A stretch of 42,203 nt of DNA, from contig JBAXER010000018.1 in the NCBI GenBank assembly GCA_037140375.1, forward strand, positions 1-42,203, given 5' to 3'. Source of the DNA: WLMZ01 sp037140375 (lineage in GTDB: Bacteria; Actinomycetota; Acidimicrobiia; Acidimicrobiales; Ilumatobacteraceae). The position numbers were made by a program, and so were the translations under genes. Below are positions 7,270 to 15,451 of the stretch, piece by piece (position 1 is the first letter of the stretch; the number at the start of each line of letters is the position of its first letter). A model generated the notes under the pieces. That model did no database searches and was not told the DNA's origin. It worked only from the letters and a program-made list of their open reading frames with translations.

Positions 7270-8085
7270 ATGAGCTTTCATCTCAAACTCGCCAACGCGT
7301 GGCGGACCACCGAATCGATGCTGTGTGTCGGCCTCGATCCAGACCCGTCGCGTTTGCCCATTTCATTGCGCGGCAATGCCAACGCGATCGAACAGTTCTG
7401 CATCGCCATTGTCGATGCCACTGCCAGCGCGGCCTGCGCGTTCAAGCCGCAGATTGCGTACTTCGCGGCCCAAGGCGCCGAGGCTCAGCTTGAGCGCATC
7501 TGTGCCTACATCCGTGAGGCCCACCCGAATCACGTGCTCATTCTCGACGCCAAGCGAGGCGACATCGGCTCGACCGCCGAGCAATACGCGCACGAGGCGT
7601 TCGTGCGTTATGGGGCCGATGCCGTCACGGTAAACCCGTATCTCGGCACCGATTCGGTCGAGCCATTTCTGCGTCACGAAGGCAAGGGCACCATCATCTT
7701 GTGTCGCACCAGCAACCCTGGCGGCGACGACTTTCAGTCGCTCATGGTCGATGGCCAGCCGCTCTACACCCATGTGGCGCGCCGCGTAGCAAACCAGTGG
7801 AACAACATCGGCGAATGCGCGCTTGTGGTCGGCGCCACGTATCCCGCAGAAGTGGGCATCGTGCGCGACATCGTTGGCGATCTGCCGTTGCTGGTGCCCG
7901 GCGTTGGCGCGCAAGGTGGCGAAGTTGAAGCCACGGTGCGAGCCGGATCCACCGGTGCCGGCAGCGGGTTGATCATCAACTCATCACGAGCAGTGCTCTA
8001 TGCCAGCAGCGGCGAAGATTTCGCTGAGGCCGCATCGCGAGTGGCCGTTGCCACCCGCGACGAAATCCGCTCAGTCACGTTGTAG
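7270..8085 (+). CDS. pyrF: Orotidine-5'-phosphate decarboxylase (long form)
   Basis: This enzyme decarboxylates OMP to UMP, the last step of de novo pyrimidine synthesis. The 271-residue protein belongs to the longer family typical of mycobacteria. The catalytic Asp-Lys-Asp network is visible in LDAKRGDIG (Asp93, Lys95, Asp98); further signatures are VGLDPDPSRLP at the N-terminus, AVTVNPYLGTDS, and LVPGVGAQGGE near the phosphate-binding loop. It starts 21 nt after the ferredoxin stop with no obvious ribosome site, so it probably shares that message. Confidence 0.93.
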   Translation: MSFHLKLANAWRTTESMLCVGLDPDPSRLPISLRGNANAIEQFCIAIVDATASAACAFKPQIAYFAAQGAEAQLERICAYIREAHPNHVLILDAKRGDIGSTAEQYAHEAFVRYGADAVTVNPYLGTDSVEPFLRHEGKGTIILCRTSNPGGDDFQSLMVDGQPLYTHVARRVANQWNNIGECALVVGATYPAEVGIVRDIVGDLPLLVPGVGAQGGEVEATVRAGSTGAGSGLIINSSRAVLYASSGEDFAEAASRVAVATRDEIRSVTL

Positions 8086-8089
8086 ATGA

Positions 8090-8107
8090 CCAACCAGCAT
8101 TGGTTGG
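8090..8107. terminator. Possible weak bidirectional terminator
   Basis: CCAACCA (8090-8096) pairs with TGGTTGG (8101-8107) around GCAT between the convergent pyrF and serA genes. It has no T tract on either side, so terminator activity is uncertain. Confidence 0.3.
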
Positions 8108-8129
8108 CGGTAGTTGGCGGTGGCCAGCG

Positions 8130-9689
8130 TTAGCCGCGAAGTACGTCGACGGCGATGATGCCTGCTGCGCTGCGCAGCGTGTTCACCACATCGGTTGGCA
8201 CCACAGCGGTTGGGGCGATGAGCATCACGGCGGTTCCGGGCAGCAACGCGCGACCAACATCCATGTCGGCGATGTTCACGCCGGCATCGCCCAGCAGGGT
8301 GCCAACAAGGCCGATGACGCCAGGACGGTCGTCGTTTTTGACCATCAGCATGTAATCGGTCGGCGGCACATCGAACGAATGATCATCGATGAACACAATG
8401 CGCTGTTCGCTGCGACGACCGGCGAGCGTGCCCGAGATGCTGTGCCCACCGCCGCGAATGGTGATGAGGTTCACATAATCGGCCGACGTAGTGGAGTTGA
8501 TCTCGCGGACCTCGACGCCGTGATCCTTGGCCAACTGCGGCGCATTCACGTAGGTGACTGGCTCATCGGTGACGGCACCGAAGAAGCCCTTCATCGCAGC
8601 GAGGGCGAGGATGCGGGTGTCGTAGCCAGCGATCTCACCGTCGGCAACAATTTCGAGTACCGCGGGAGACTTGCCAGCCAACGACGCAAACAACCTGCCG
8701 AGGCGCTCGGCCAAGGGCAGGAACGGACGCAGGGTTTCGTTGGCCTCGGCAGCGTTGACGTTGACAGCGAACGGCACGAAATCGCCGGCAAGCGCGAGTT
8801 GCACCATGTCGGCAATCGTGTCGCCGGCTTTGTCTTGCGCCTCGCGAGTGCTGGCTCCGAGATGAGGCGTGACCACAACCTCGTCGAGTGCGAACAACGG
8901 TGACTCGGTGATTGGCTCGGTGGAGAACACGTCGAGCGCAGCACCGGCGATCACGCCATCGCGAATCGCTTCGGCAAGCGCTTCTTCATCCACGATTCCG
9001 CCGCGGGCAACGTTGATGACCCGCAGCGACGGCTTGGCCTTGAGCAACAAATCGCGACCAACCAATCCGGTGGTCTCTTTGTTCTTCGGCAAATGGATGG
9101 TGATGAAGTCGGCTTCGGCGATGAGCTGATCGAGAGTCAACAACTCGACACCCATCTGACGAGCGCGATCGGCCGACACGAAGGGGTCGTATGCCACGAG
9201 GCGCATGCCGAATGCCTTGGCCCGGTCGGCAACAAGCTTGCCAATGCGGCCGAGACCAACAATGCCCAGCGTCTTGTCGGCAAGCTCGACACCCTCCCAA
9301 CGAGAGCGCTCCCAGCGACCAGCCTTGAGCGCTGCGTGAGCCTGCGGAACGTTGCGGGCTTGAGCCAGCAGCAACGCCATCGTGTGCTCGGCGGCAGAGA
9401 TGATGTTCGACTGCGGGGCGTTGACCACCATGACGCCGCGACGAGTAGCTGCTTCGACATCGACATTGTCGAGGCCGATGCCAGCACGACCCACCACAAG
9501 CAGGTCTGTAGCTATCTCGAGCAACTCGGCAGTGACCTGCGTTGCTGAGCGAATGATGAGTGCGTGGGCACCAACAATGTTGGTGTTCAGCTGGGACAAA
9601 TCGAGTTGGACATCGACCTCGTGACCGGCGGCGCGAAGCCGGTCAAGGCCTCCGTCGGCGATCTCTTCGGTCACGAGAATGCGGGACAT
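8130..9689 (-). CDS. serA: D-3-phosphoglycerate dehydrogenase (long form with ACT domain)
   Basis: This enzyme oxidises 3-phosphoglycerate to start serine synthesis. With the start at MSRILVTEEI the protein has 519 residues, near the usual 525-530 of long actinobacterial SerA; an in-frame start 11 codons upstream is less likely. Features in order are the substrate-binding half, the NAD motif GIVGLGRIG, the catalytic Arg in NVARGGIVDE, Glu in DVFSTEP, and His in VTPHLGAST. The ASB-type intervening domain follows, then a C-terminal ACT domain (MVKNDDRPGVIGLVGTLL) expected to bind serine for feedback control. It is monocistronic, convergent with pyrF and divergent from the SCP2 gene. Confidence 0.95.
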   Translation of the reverse strand: MSRILVTEEIADGGLDRLRAAGHEVDVQLDLSQLNTNIVGAHALIIRSATQVTAELLEIATDLLVVGRAGIGLDNVDVEAATRRGVMVVNAPQSNIISAAEHTMALLLAQARNVPQAHAALKAGRWERSRWEGVELADKTLGIVGLGRIGKLVADRAKAFGMRLVAYDPFVSADRARQMGVELLTLDQLIAEADFITIHLPKNKETTGLVGRDLLLKAKPSLRVINVARGGIVDEEALAEAIRDGVIAGAALDVFSTEPITESPLFALDEVVVTPHLGASTREAQDKAGDTIADMVQLALAGDFVPFAVNVNAAEANETLRPFLPLAERLGRLFASLAGKSPAVLEIVADGEIAGYDTRILALAAMKGFFGAVTDEPVTYVNAPQLAKDHGVEVREINSTTSADYVNLITIRGGGHSISGTLAGRRSEQRIVFIDDHSFDVPPTDYMLMVKNDDRPGVIGLVGTLLGDAGVNIADMDVGRALLPGTAVMLIAPTAVVPTDVVNTLRSAAGIIAVDVLRG

Positions 9690-9719
9690 CCACCCATCGT
9701 TATCTGCCAATCGAGCTAT

Positions 9720-9733
9720 CACCCCACGGGGTG
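9720..9733. promoter_or_regulatory. Palindrome upstream of serA
   Basis: CACCCC-AC-GGGGTG is a 6-bp-arm palindrome 30-44 nt upstream of the serA ATG, in the divergent region shared with the SCP2 gene. The position suits an operator. No regulator gene lies nearby. Confidence 0.3.
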
Positions 9734-9800
9734 AACGATTTGTCAGCCACGGATCTCAATGGGCCGCTGCTCCGGCGGTAGACGCAGCGGCGACGTCGGC

Positions 9801-9806
9801 TAGCGT
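9801..9806 (+). promoter_or_regulatory. Putative -10 element of the SCP2 gene
   Basis: TAGCGT lies about 60 nt before the SCP2 start and would yield a leader of about 54 nt carrying the GAGGAG ribosome site. No good -35. Confidence 0.3.
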
Positions 9807-9866
9807 TGCGGCCTGTTGTCCATTCGTAGTGCGCAACTCGCACCACACATTGTCGAGGAGTCTCCC

Positions 9867-10274
9867 ATGCCAAACCCATTCCTTTCAGAAGAGTGGATGA
9901 CCGAAGCCCGCGTCATCCGTGCAAAGTACGAAGGCCAAACCTCTGCGGTGGCCCAGTCGATTCGCGTCAATCAGGTCATCACCGGCGCACCATTCGGTGA
10001 GGGCACGGTCAAGGCCTTCATCGACACCTCGTCGGGCAGCGTTGTGATGGAGCTCGGCGAGCTCGAGACCCCCGACGTCACGGTCACCGTCGATTACGAC
10101 ACCGCCCGCAAGATGTTCGTCGAAGGCGATCAGGCCGCAGCGATGCAGGCATTCATGAGCGGCAAGATCAAGGTCCAGGGCGACATGATGAAGATGATGG
10201 CGCTGCAGACCGCAATGCCAACCGACGATGCAACCAAGGCAATCGCCGAGGAAATCAAGGGCATCACGTCGTAG
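9867..10274 (+). CDS. SCP2 sterol-binding domain protein
   Basis: A 135-residue single-domain protein of the SCP-2 lipid-transfer family, expected to hold a hydrophobic ligand such as a fatty acyl chain in the cytosol. Recognisable segments are the amphipathic strand VKAFIDTSSGSVVMELGE, DVTVTVDYDTARKMFVEGD, and AAMQAFMSGKIKVQGDMMKMMALQ, the family's characteristic C-terminal half. The ATG at 9867 is chosen because GAGGAG precedes it; an earlier in-frame start at 9816 has no such site. It stands alone and is followed by a strong hairpin. Confidence 0.88.
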   Translation: MPNPFLSEEWMTEARVIRAKYEGQTSAVAQSIRVNQVITGAPFGEGTVKAFIDTSSGSVVMELGELETPDVTVTVDYDTARKMFVEGDQAAAMQAFMSGKIKVQGDMMKMMALQTAMPTDDATKAIAEEIKGITS

Positions 10275-10286
10275 TTCTTTGTCGTG

Positions 10287-10321
10287 AAGCCTGAGCGCAC
10301 GCCGACCGTGCGCTCAGGCTT
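10287..10321. terminator. Perfect 15-bp hairpin between convergent genes
   Basis: 10287-10301 is perfectly complementary to 10307-10321 around the loop CCGAC. It sits 13 nt after the SCP2 stop and about 50 nt after the convergent MFS gene. The T tract is minimal, so it is a bidirectional terminator candidate rather than a textbook one. Confidence 0.65.
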
Positions 10322-10372
10322 TACGAAGCAATACGTTGGAGAGCTGTCCGCTGCCAAAGCGAGTCGCCCACT

Positions 10373-11863
10373 TCAGCGAGGGGTCGACTTCACGAACATC
10401 GCGGCTCCGGCTGCGCCAACCGCCACCACACAGGCCACCAGGAATGCGGCGCGGTATGACGATGTGAGGCCATGAGACTCTCGCGCCGCTTGCACAGCCG
10501 TCATCACTACCGAGCCGAGCACTGCCCCCATTTGCGAGCACAGCTGTTGCATGGCTCCGGCGCTACCCAAGTCGGCGGTGTCGACTGCGTTGGCCACCAG
10601 TGCGGTGAGCGCCGGGCTCGACACGCCGATTCCCGCTCCCGACAAGCCCAGCGCGAGCACCGCCACCCACACCGATGAGCCAGTTGCGACACCGGCGAAT
10701 ACCAGCATTGAGACGGCAACGCACAGGCCGCCAAAGACACCCGTGACACGCTCCCCGACGCGAATCGTGACGTAACCAGCTAACGGAGCCACAACCGCAA
10801 AGGTGAGTGGACGGGCGATGACGATGTTGCCGATTTGAGTCTTCTGCAGATTGAGCACGTTTTCGAGCAAGCGCGGGGCGAACAAAAACCCACCCATATA
10901 CGCGAAGTTCGCCAAGCTCTGGCTCAGAATCGGCAGCGCGATGTTGCGAGTGCGTAACCAGTGCAGCGGCAACAGCGGGGCCTCGGCCTTTGACTCAATC
11001 GAGATGAACAGCCGTAAGCCAGCGGCGCTGGCCGCAAAGCACGTAAGGGTGGGCAGGCTTGTCCATCCCCAATGCGCACCCTGAGAGATGCCGGCCAACA
11101 GCGCAGAGGCCCCAACACCCAAGGTGATCGACCCGGCGATGTCGAACTTCACGTTGGGAGCGCGGGCGGTATCGGGTAGCAGCCACATGGCCACCACGAC
11201 GCCGAGAAGACACAGCGGTGCCTGCACAAAAAAGATGGCTCGCCAGCCAACGGCGTCGACCAGTGCTGCACCAGCGACGACACCGATCACCGGTGCTCCT
11301 GCGTTGACGAAACTCCAATAGCTCAGTGGCTTCACCCGCTCGCCTGGCTCGAAGAGGCGATTGATATAGGCCATCGTTGACGGACCCGTTGCTGCACCTG
11401 CCGAAGCGCTGAGCGTGCGAAACAGAATCATCGTGAGCGGGTTCCACGAGAACGCGGTGAGTAAGGCAAACACGCCCGCCCCGAAGAGGCCGCCGACGAA
11501 CACTCGCTTGTGCCCCCACAGGTCGCCAGCCTTGCCATAGGCCGGGCCGACCACGCCGAACGCGAGCATCGGGCCCGTGATGCACCAGCTCATCGTGGCG
11601 ACGGAGCTGTTGAACTCTTTGGCGACGTCGTTCAGCGACACGACCAAGATGGTGATGGTGAACGCCACGGTAAACAGGCCCGACAACACCACAATGAGCA
11701 GCGCCCAGCGGCGATCGATGCCCACAGTCTTGGCGATGCGCCGGCGCAGCAGGATCGGCCATGGCACGACGGCAATCTCGTCGAGTCCGGCGCCCTCGAT
11801 GCCGAGGGTGGCTCGGCCAGCGCCGGATTCGAGTGTGTTATCGAGCTCGGGTTCGTTGCTCAC
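10373..11863 (-). CDS. MFS transporter, DHA2 (14-span, EmrB/QacA-like)
   Basis: A 496-residue inner-membrane drug/proton antiporter-type protein. About 50 cytosolic residues precede the first span (WALLIVVLSGLFTVAFTITILVVSLNDVA). The DHA2 hallmarks are MSWCITGPMLAFGVVGPAYGKAGDLWGHKRVFVGGL (loop 2-3 motif A) and FRTLSASAGAATGPSTMAYI (motif C-like region), and the count of hydrophobic segments fits 14. It starts 3 nt after the SDR stop, so the two form an operon. A role in exporting a product of, or protecting against a substrate of, the neighbouring reductase is possible. Substrate unknown. Confidence 0.88.
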   Translation of the reverse strand: MSNEPELDNTLESGAGRATLGIEGAGLDEIAVVPWPILLRRRIAKTVGIDRRWALLIVVLSGLFTVAFTITILVVSLNDVAKEFNSSVATMSWCITGPMLAFGVVGPAYGKAGDLWGHKRVFVGGLFGAGVFALLTAFSWNPLTMILFRTLSASAGAATGPSTMAYINRLFEPGERVKPLSYWSFVNAGAPVIGVVAGAALVDAVGWRAIFFVQAPLCLLGVVVAMWLLPDTARAPNVKFDIAGSITLGVGASALLAGISQGAHWGWTSLPTLTCFAASAAGLRLFISIESKAEAPLLPLHWLRTRNIALPILSQSLANFAYMGGFLFAPRLLENVLNLQKTQIGNIVIARPLTFAVVAPLAGYVTIRVGERVTGVFGGLCVAVSMLVFAGVATGSSVWVAVLALGLSGAGIGVSSPALTALVANAVDTADLGSAGAMQQLCSQMGAVLGSVVMTAVQAARESHGLTSSYRAAFLVACVVAVGAAGAAMFVKSTPR

Positions 11864-11866
11864 GAG

Positions 11867-12742
11867 TCAGTCGTTGGCGAGTGACGCAAGGGCCGTTGCG
11901 AGGCCCTCGACAGTCCACCGCTCGCTCTGCTCGACCTTGTCTCCCAGCGCCCATGTGTTGACCCGGGTGACATTGCCACCCTGCACCATGAAGGTTTCGC
12001 CCGAGAAGGCACAGTCGGCGGTGGAGAGATATGCCACCAGCGGCGAGATATTGGCGGGATCCCACACATCGAACGCGCCCTCTTTTGGCGACATGATGTC
12101 GGGCAGGCCCGGTGTGGCCAAGGTGAGCCGGGTTCGGGCGCCAGGAGCGATGCAATTGCTCTTCACGTTGTAGCGCACCAACTCTTTCGCAGCGATCTGG
12201 CTGAACGTAGCGATGCCCGACTTTGCGGCGCCGTAGTTGGCTTGGCCGGGGTTGCTAAACAGACCCGATGTCGACGATGTGTGCACCAAGTTTCGAGGCT
12301 TCGTGACACCAGCCTTGAACTGTTCGCGCCAATACGTAGCGGCCCATCGAGTTGGGGCGAAGTGACCCTTGAGGTGCACGGCAATGACCGCGTCCCACTC
12401 GTCTTCGGTCATGTTGATCAGCACGCGGTCACGCAAAATGCCAGCATTGTTCACCAAGATGTCGAGGTCGCCAAACGCTTCGATGGCGCTGTTGATGAGA
12501 CGCTGAGCGCCCTGCCAGTCGGCGACGTTGTCGCCATTGACCACGGCTTGGCCGCCCATTGCGCGGATCTCGGCCGCAACTTCTTGCGCCGGGGTGACAT
12601 CGTTACCGGTGCCATCGTTGGCTCCGCCGAGATCGTTGACAACGACCTTGGCGCCTTCGGCTGCAAACAACAAAGCGTGCTCGCGACCGATGCCACGGCC
12701 TGCTCCGGTGATGATTGCTACGCGTCCGTCAAGTGTTCCCAT
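11867..12742 (-). CDS. SDR-family oxidoreductase (3-hydroxyacyl-CoA dehydrogenase-like)
   Basis: A 291-residue short-chain dehydrogenase. The cofactor motif GAGRGIG is at residues 13-19, NNAG at 98-101, the catalytic Ser in HTSSTSG (154-160), and Tyr170-x3-Lys174. The VVVNDLGG strand after the first helix (Asp in place of an Arg-rich NADP pocket) suggests NAD preference, and the inserted GANDGTGNDVTPAQEV loop resembles the dehydrogenase unit of peroxisomal multifunctional-type enzymes acting on acyl-CoA or steroid substrates. It is first in a two-gene operon with an MFS exporter. Confidence 0.88.
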   Translation of the reverse strand: MGTLDGRVAIITGAGRGIGREHALLFAAEGAKVVVNDLGGANDGTGNDVTPAQEVAAEIRAMGGQAVVNGDNVADWQGAQRLINSAIEAFGDLDILVNNAGILRDRVLINMTEDEWDAVIAVHLKGHFAPTRWAATYWREQFKAGVTKPRNLVHTSSTSGLFSNPGQANYGAAKSGIATFSQIAAKELVRYNVKSNCIAPGARTRLTLATPGLPDIMSPKEGAFDVWDPANISPLVAYLSTADCAFSGETFMVQGGNVTRVNTWALGDKVEQSERWTVEGLATALASLAND

Positions 12743-12750
12743 GGGTAGAG

Positions 12751-12756
12751 AAGCTA
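12751..12756 (-). promoter_or_regulatory. Leaderless -10 element TAGCTT
   Basis: On the minus strand TAGCTT ends 8 nt before the SDR start codon. Confidence 0.4.
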
Positions 12757-12815
12757 ACGAATGAACGGCCGAATGATCGAAACGTGACCGACGTCAACCT
12801 GAACCCGTGTGCGAC

Positions 12816-14867
12816 TCAGTAATACGAAAGGTCGATCACCGTTGCGCGTGGCAACTGCTGACCAGCGACCACCGGCACGCCAGCCACGTTGATGCCGTAG
12901 AGATAGCCGGCCGTATTGCCAGCGACAACGCCCACAACGAGGCCGGCATCGGTGAGCGCCTTTTGAACGGCATCGAACTTCAGGCCTGACAAGTTGGGCA
13001 TGACCACCAGATCGGGCCCCTTTGAGAGCGCAATGCTGACTGAGCCGTCGCGATCTACCGTGCCACCAGCTGCCACCGACTGCTGGGCCACAACGCCGAT
13101 CGGGACATCGCTAAATACGTCGTCGGTCTTCACCATCGTGAGCTGAAGCGCCACAAGGGCCGCCTTGGCAGCCTCTACGTCGAGCCCCACCAACTGCGGT
13201 ACCACCCGCGGCTCGGGACCCTTGGACACCACAACGGCGATCACCGTGCCCTGCACAACTTCCATACCTGTCACCAGGCTGGGCTGGGCCGGCACGCTCC
13301 ACGACACGATCTGGCCAACAGCCACTGTTTCGTTGAACGCATCGCTGGCCACAGGTGCGCCGAGCTTCAGTTCGGCGAGCTTGGCCGTTGCGACATCAAG
13401 AGTCATGCCGTTCACGTCGACAAGTTTCGGCAATGTGGGGCCATCGCTCACGATGAGCACAAATGTCTTGCCCACGGCGAGCTTCGAGCCCGCCGGCGGC
13501 TCGCTGCTGATCACGTTGCCCACGGCCTGTTCGTCGCTGCGCTGGGTCTTGACCACCACGACCCATTCGTTCTCGGCAATCTGATTCTCGGCAACACCCT
13601 TTTCGATGCCAGCCAGATCTGGCACGGTGTACGACTTGGTGACGATCACGCGATACGCAACGAAGCCACCCGCCAACAGCGCCATCACCACAACCAGCAT
13701 GCCGAGCAGCCACGAACGTGCATGATGCGGGTTGTCGTCGCCTTGGTCAAACACCGGCGGCTCGATGTCATTGATGTCATCGACGTCATCGACGTCATCG
13801 ACATCGGTGACGTCGGTTATGCCATCAATGTCGGCGACGTGGTTGGTGTCGGTGATGCTCTGAGTTGCTGCGGCCGCGACAACGAGCGGCAACGTGGCAT
13901 CAACGAGGTCGTCAGCTGCGGCCCCATCGGCTGCCGACTCAGCGACTTCGCGCAATGCGCCACCCGTGGTGTCGGCGAAGAGCGAGTTGCCAGCGGTGGG
14001 GATAACAGCGGGACGGGGCAATTTCTCGGCGGCCTGCATCAGCGCCTTGCCGAACTCGGCAGCCGTGAAACGGTCGTTTGGCAACGGGCGGCCGGCGCGT
14101 TCGAGAATCGATGCGAGAGGGCCGAAATCGGCCGAGACCGGCATCAATTTGTCGATGCGCGCATTGAGCGTTGCAACGGTGGAATCGGAAGCGAATGGGA
14201 TCTGGCCGGTGACCGCCTCGATCAGGACGAGGCACAACGAATAAATGTCTGAAGCGGTATCAATCGAGCCACCTTCGGGCGTGAGACCTTGGGCCTGCTC
14301 GGGCGACGCGTAGCGAGCAGCATCGATGCCGACTGCTGACAGATCGGCCCACGTTTGCTCGGCACGCAGACGAGACACCCCAAGGTCAACGAGTCGCATG
14401 CGGTGATCGTCGCCAAAGACCATCGTGCCAGGGCGCAAATCGCGATGGATGATGCCTCGACGATGGATGTAATCGAGCCCGCGGCACGCATCGAGGCCAA
14501 CCACCAAGGCTTGCGATGGCGAGAGCAACCGACCGCGATCGAGAATGTCGCGGAGGCTTCCGCCGGACAAATACTCGAGCACCAAGTAGGGCCGCTTGTC
14601 GCCGTCGAAGTCGTCGATACCAAAGTCGTAGACCGCATTGATGTTGGGGTGAACCAGCGAAGCGGCAGCTTGAGCCTCGGCCAAAAAACGTTGCTCGGCT
14701 GATCGGGTGGCGGCCCACTCTGGCTCAAACACGCGTACTGCAACGGTGCGCTGTAGTTGTTCGTCGATGGCATCCATCACAAGTCCGTCGCCACCCGCAC
14801 CACGTCGTTGGTGCAATCGGTAGCGGCCGGCCAGCAAAAGACCCGAGAGGGCTTCATTCGTCGCCAT
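12816..14867 (-). CDS. PASTA-domain serine/threonine kinase-like protein with degenerate active site
   Basis: A 683-residue membrane protein built like PknB/Stk1: kinase fold (about 14-270), an acidic linker with DDV repeats (about 345-380), one membrane span (about 386-408), and four extracellular PASTA repeats (about 412-476, 477-550, 551-618, 619-683) expected to bind peptidoglycan fragments. The kinase part departs from the canon. The beta-3 lysine of VAIK is Arg45 (VAVRVF), the catalytic loop reads HRDLRPGT (Asp143 kept, but metal-binding Asn is Thr148 and the usual Lys is Arg145), and DFG is DLG. The Gly-rich loop GAGGDG and SPE are present. It is probably inactive or weakly active, a pseudokinase-type sensor or scaffold. 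No phosphatase, FtsI or RodA lies beside it. Confidence 0.88.
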   Translation of the reverse strand: MATNEALSGLLLAGRYRLHQRRGAGGDGLVMDAIDEQLQRTVAVRVFEPEWAATRSAEQRFLAEAQAAASLVHPNINAVYDFGIDDFDGDKRPYLVLEYLSGGSLRDILDRGRLLSPSQALVVGLDACRGLDYIHRRGIIHRDLRPGTMVFGDDHRMRLVDLGVSRLRAEQTWADLSAVGIDAARYASPEQAQGLTPEGGSIDTASDIYSLCLVLIEAVTGQIPFASDSTVATLNARIDKLMPVSADFGPLASILERAGRPLPNDRFTAAEFGKALMQAAEKLPRPAVIPTAGNSLFADTTGGALREVAESAADGAAADDLVDATLPLVVAAAATQSITDTNHVADIDGITDVTDVDDVDDVDDINDIEPPVFDQGDDNPHHARSWLLGMLVVVMALLAGGFVAYRVIVTKSYTVPDLAGIEKGVAENQIAENEWVVVVKTQRSDEQAVGNVISSEPPAGSKLAVGKTFVLIVSDGPTLPKLVDVNGMTLDVATAKLAELKLGAPVASDAFNETVAVGQIVSWSVPAQPSLVTGMEVVQGTVIAVVVSKGPEPRVVPQLVGLDVEAAKAALVALQLTMVKTDDVFSDVPIGVVAQQSVAAGGTVDRDGSVSIALSKGPDLVVMPNLSGLKFDAVQKALTDAGLVVGVVAGNTAGYLYGINVAGVPVVAGQQLPRATVIDLSYY
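13764..13817. repeat. 9-bp tandem repeat coding acidic DDV units
   Basis: Six near-identical 9-bp units (consensus GACGTCATC on the + strand) run without gaps inside the kinase-like gene. On the coding strand they give alternating Asp-Asp-Val and related triplets in the linker before the membrane span. In-frame copy-number change would be tolerated. Confidence 0.8.
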
Positions 14868-14876
14868 GCCCGAAAA

Positions 14877-14882
14877 ACCCTA
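14877..14882 (-). promoter_or_regulatory. -10 element TAGGGT of the kinase-like gene
   Basis: On the minus strand TAGGGT ends 9 nt before the ATG at 14867. This gives a leaderless or nearly leaderless message; the spacing is slightly long. Confidence 0.4.
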
Positions 14883-14929
14883 GCGGCTCTGGTCGCCGAG
14901 CGGAGCGCGAACTTCTACAACTGACAGTT

Positions 14930-15451
14930 ATGGCTGCCGAAGGTGTCAATCGCTGCACGGGCGGCAACAATGGGACCGTGAAACGCCCCAGCCCAGCAGT
15001 AAAACGAACGATCGCCGCCCTCGCGGTGGGTCTCGGCCTCGCCCTGGTGGTCGTTGGGCTCAACGAATCGGTCACGGGCCGCGCCGCTCAGCGCCTTCCC
15101 GATCAGATTCAGAGCATCAACCCGGTTCGTAGCGCAACACAGGTGCAGCGTCAGGAAAAGATCGAGATCGACTTGATCGATGGATACACGGGCGTGCTGG
15201 TTGTGAACAACGTAGAACTCGACGTCGTGAGCCTCGATGCGTTGCCTGTAGCCAAGCCTGGTCAGCAGGTGAACCTGCCGCTTGCGGTCATCTTCGAGCC
15301 GGGCAACAACACACTGTCGTTTCAGCCAACCGAGGGAGCGTTGGTCGAGAAGTACAACACCGGTGTCAACACGGTGACGGTGCGCTACTGGAAGATCGTC
15401 GACGGCCAGTCGGCCGCGCGATCGTTCACGTGGCAATTCAACGTGATCTAA
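14930..15451 (+). CDS. Membrane-anchored protein of unknown function
   Basis: I do not recognise a family. From the ATG at 14930 it has 173 residues; a GTG at 14978 (157 residues, VKRPSPAVKR) is an equally reasonable start because it places a basic stretch directly before the single hydrophobic segment (IAALAVGLGLALVVVGL). The remainder is predicted to be extracytoplasmic and beta-rich, with a pattern like an Ig-type or copper-resistance-like fold (IEIDLIDGYTGVLVVNNVELD, FEPGNNTLSF, TVTVRYWKI, FTWQFNVI). It diverges from the PASTA kinase-like gene across 62 bp and overlaps the ligA stop by 4 bp. An envelope role is inference. Confidence 0.7.
   Translation: MAAEGVNRCTGGNNGTVKRPSPAVKRTIAALAVGLGLALVVVGLNESVTGRAAQRLPDQIQSINPVRSATQVQRQEKIEIDLIDGYTGVLVVNNVELDVVSLDALPVAKPGQQVNLPLAVIFEPGNNTLSFQPTEGALVEKYNTGVNTVTVRYWKIVDGQSAARSFTWQFNVI

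Noticed and set aside
13764..13817. CRISPR-like array
   Set aside because: The repeat is 9 bp, without spacers, in frame inside a gene.
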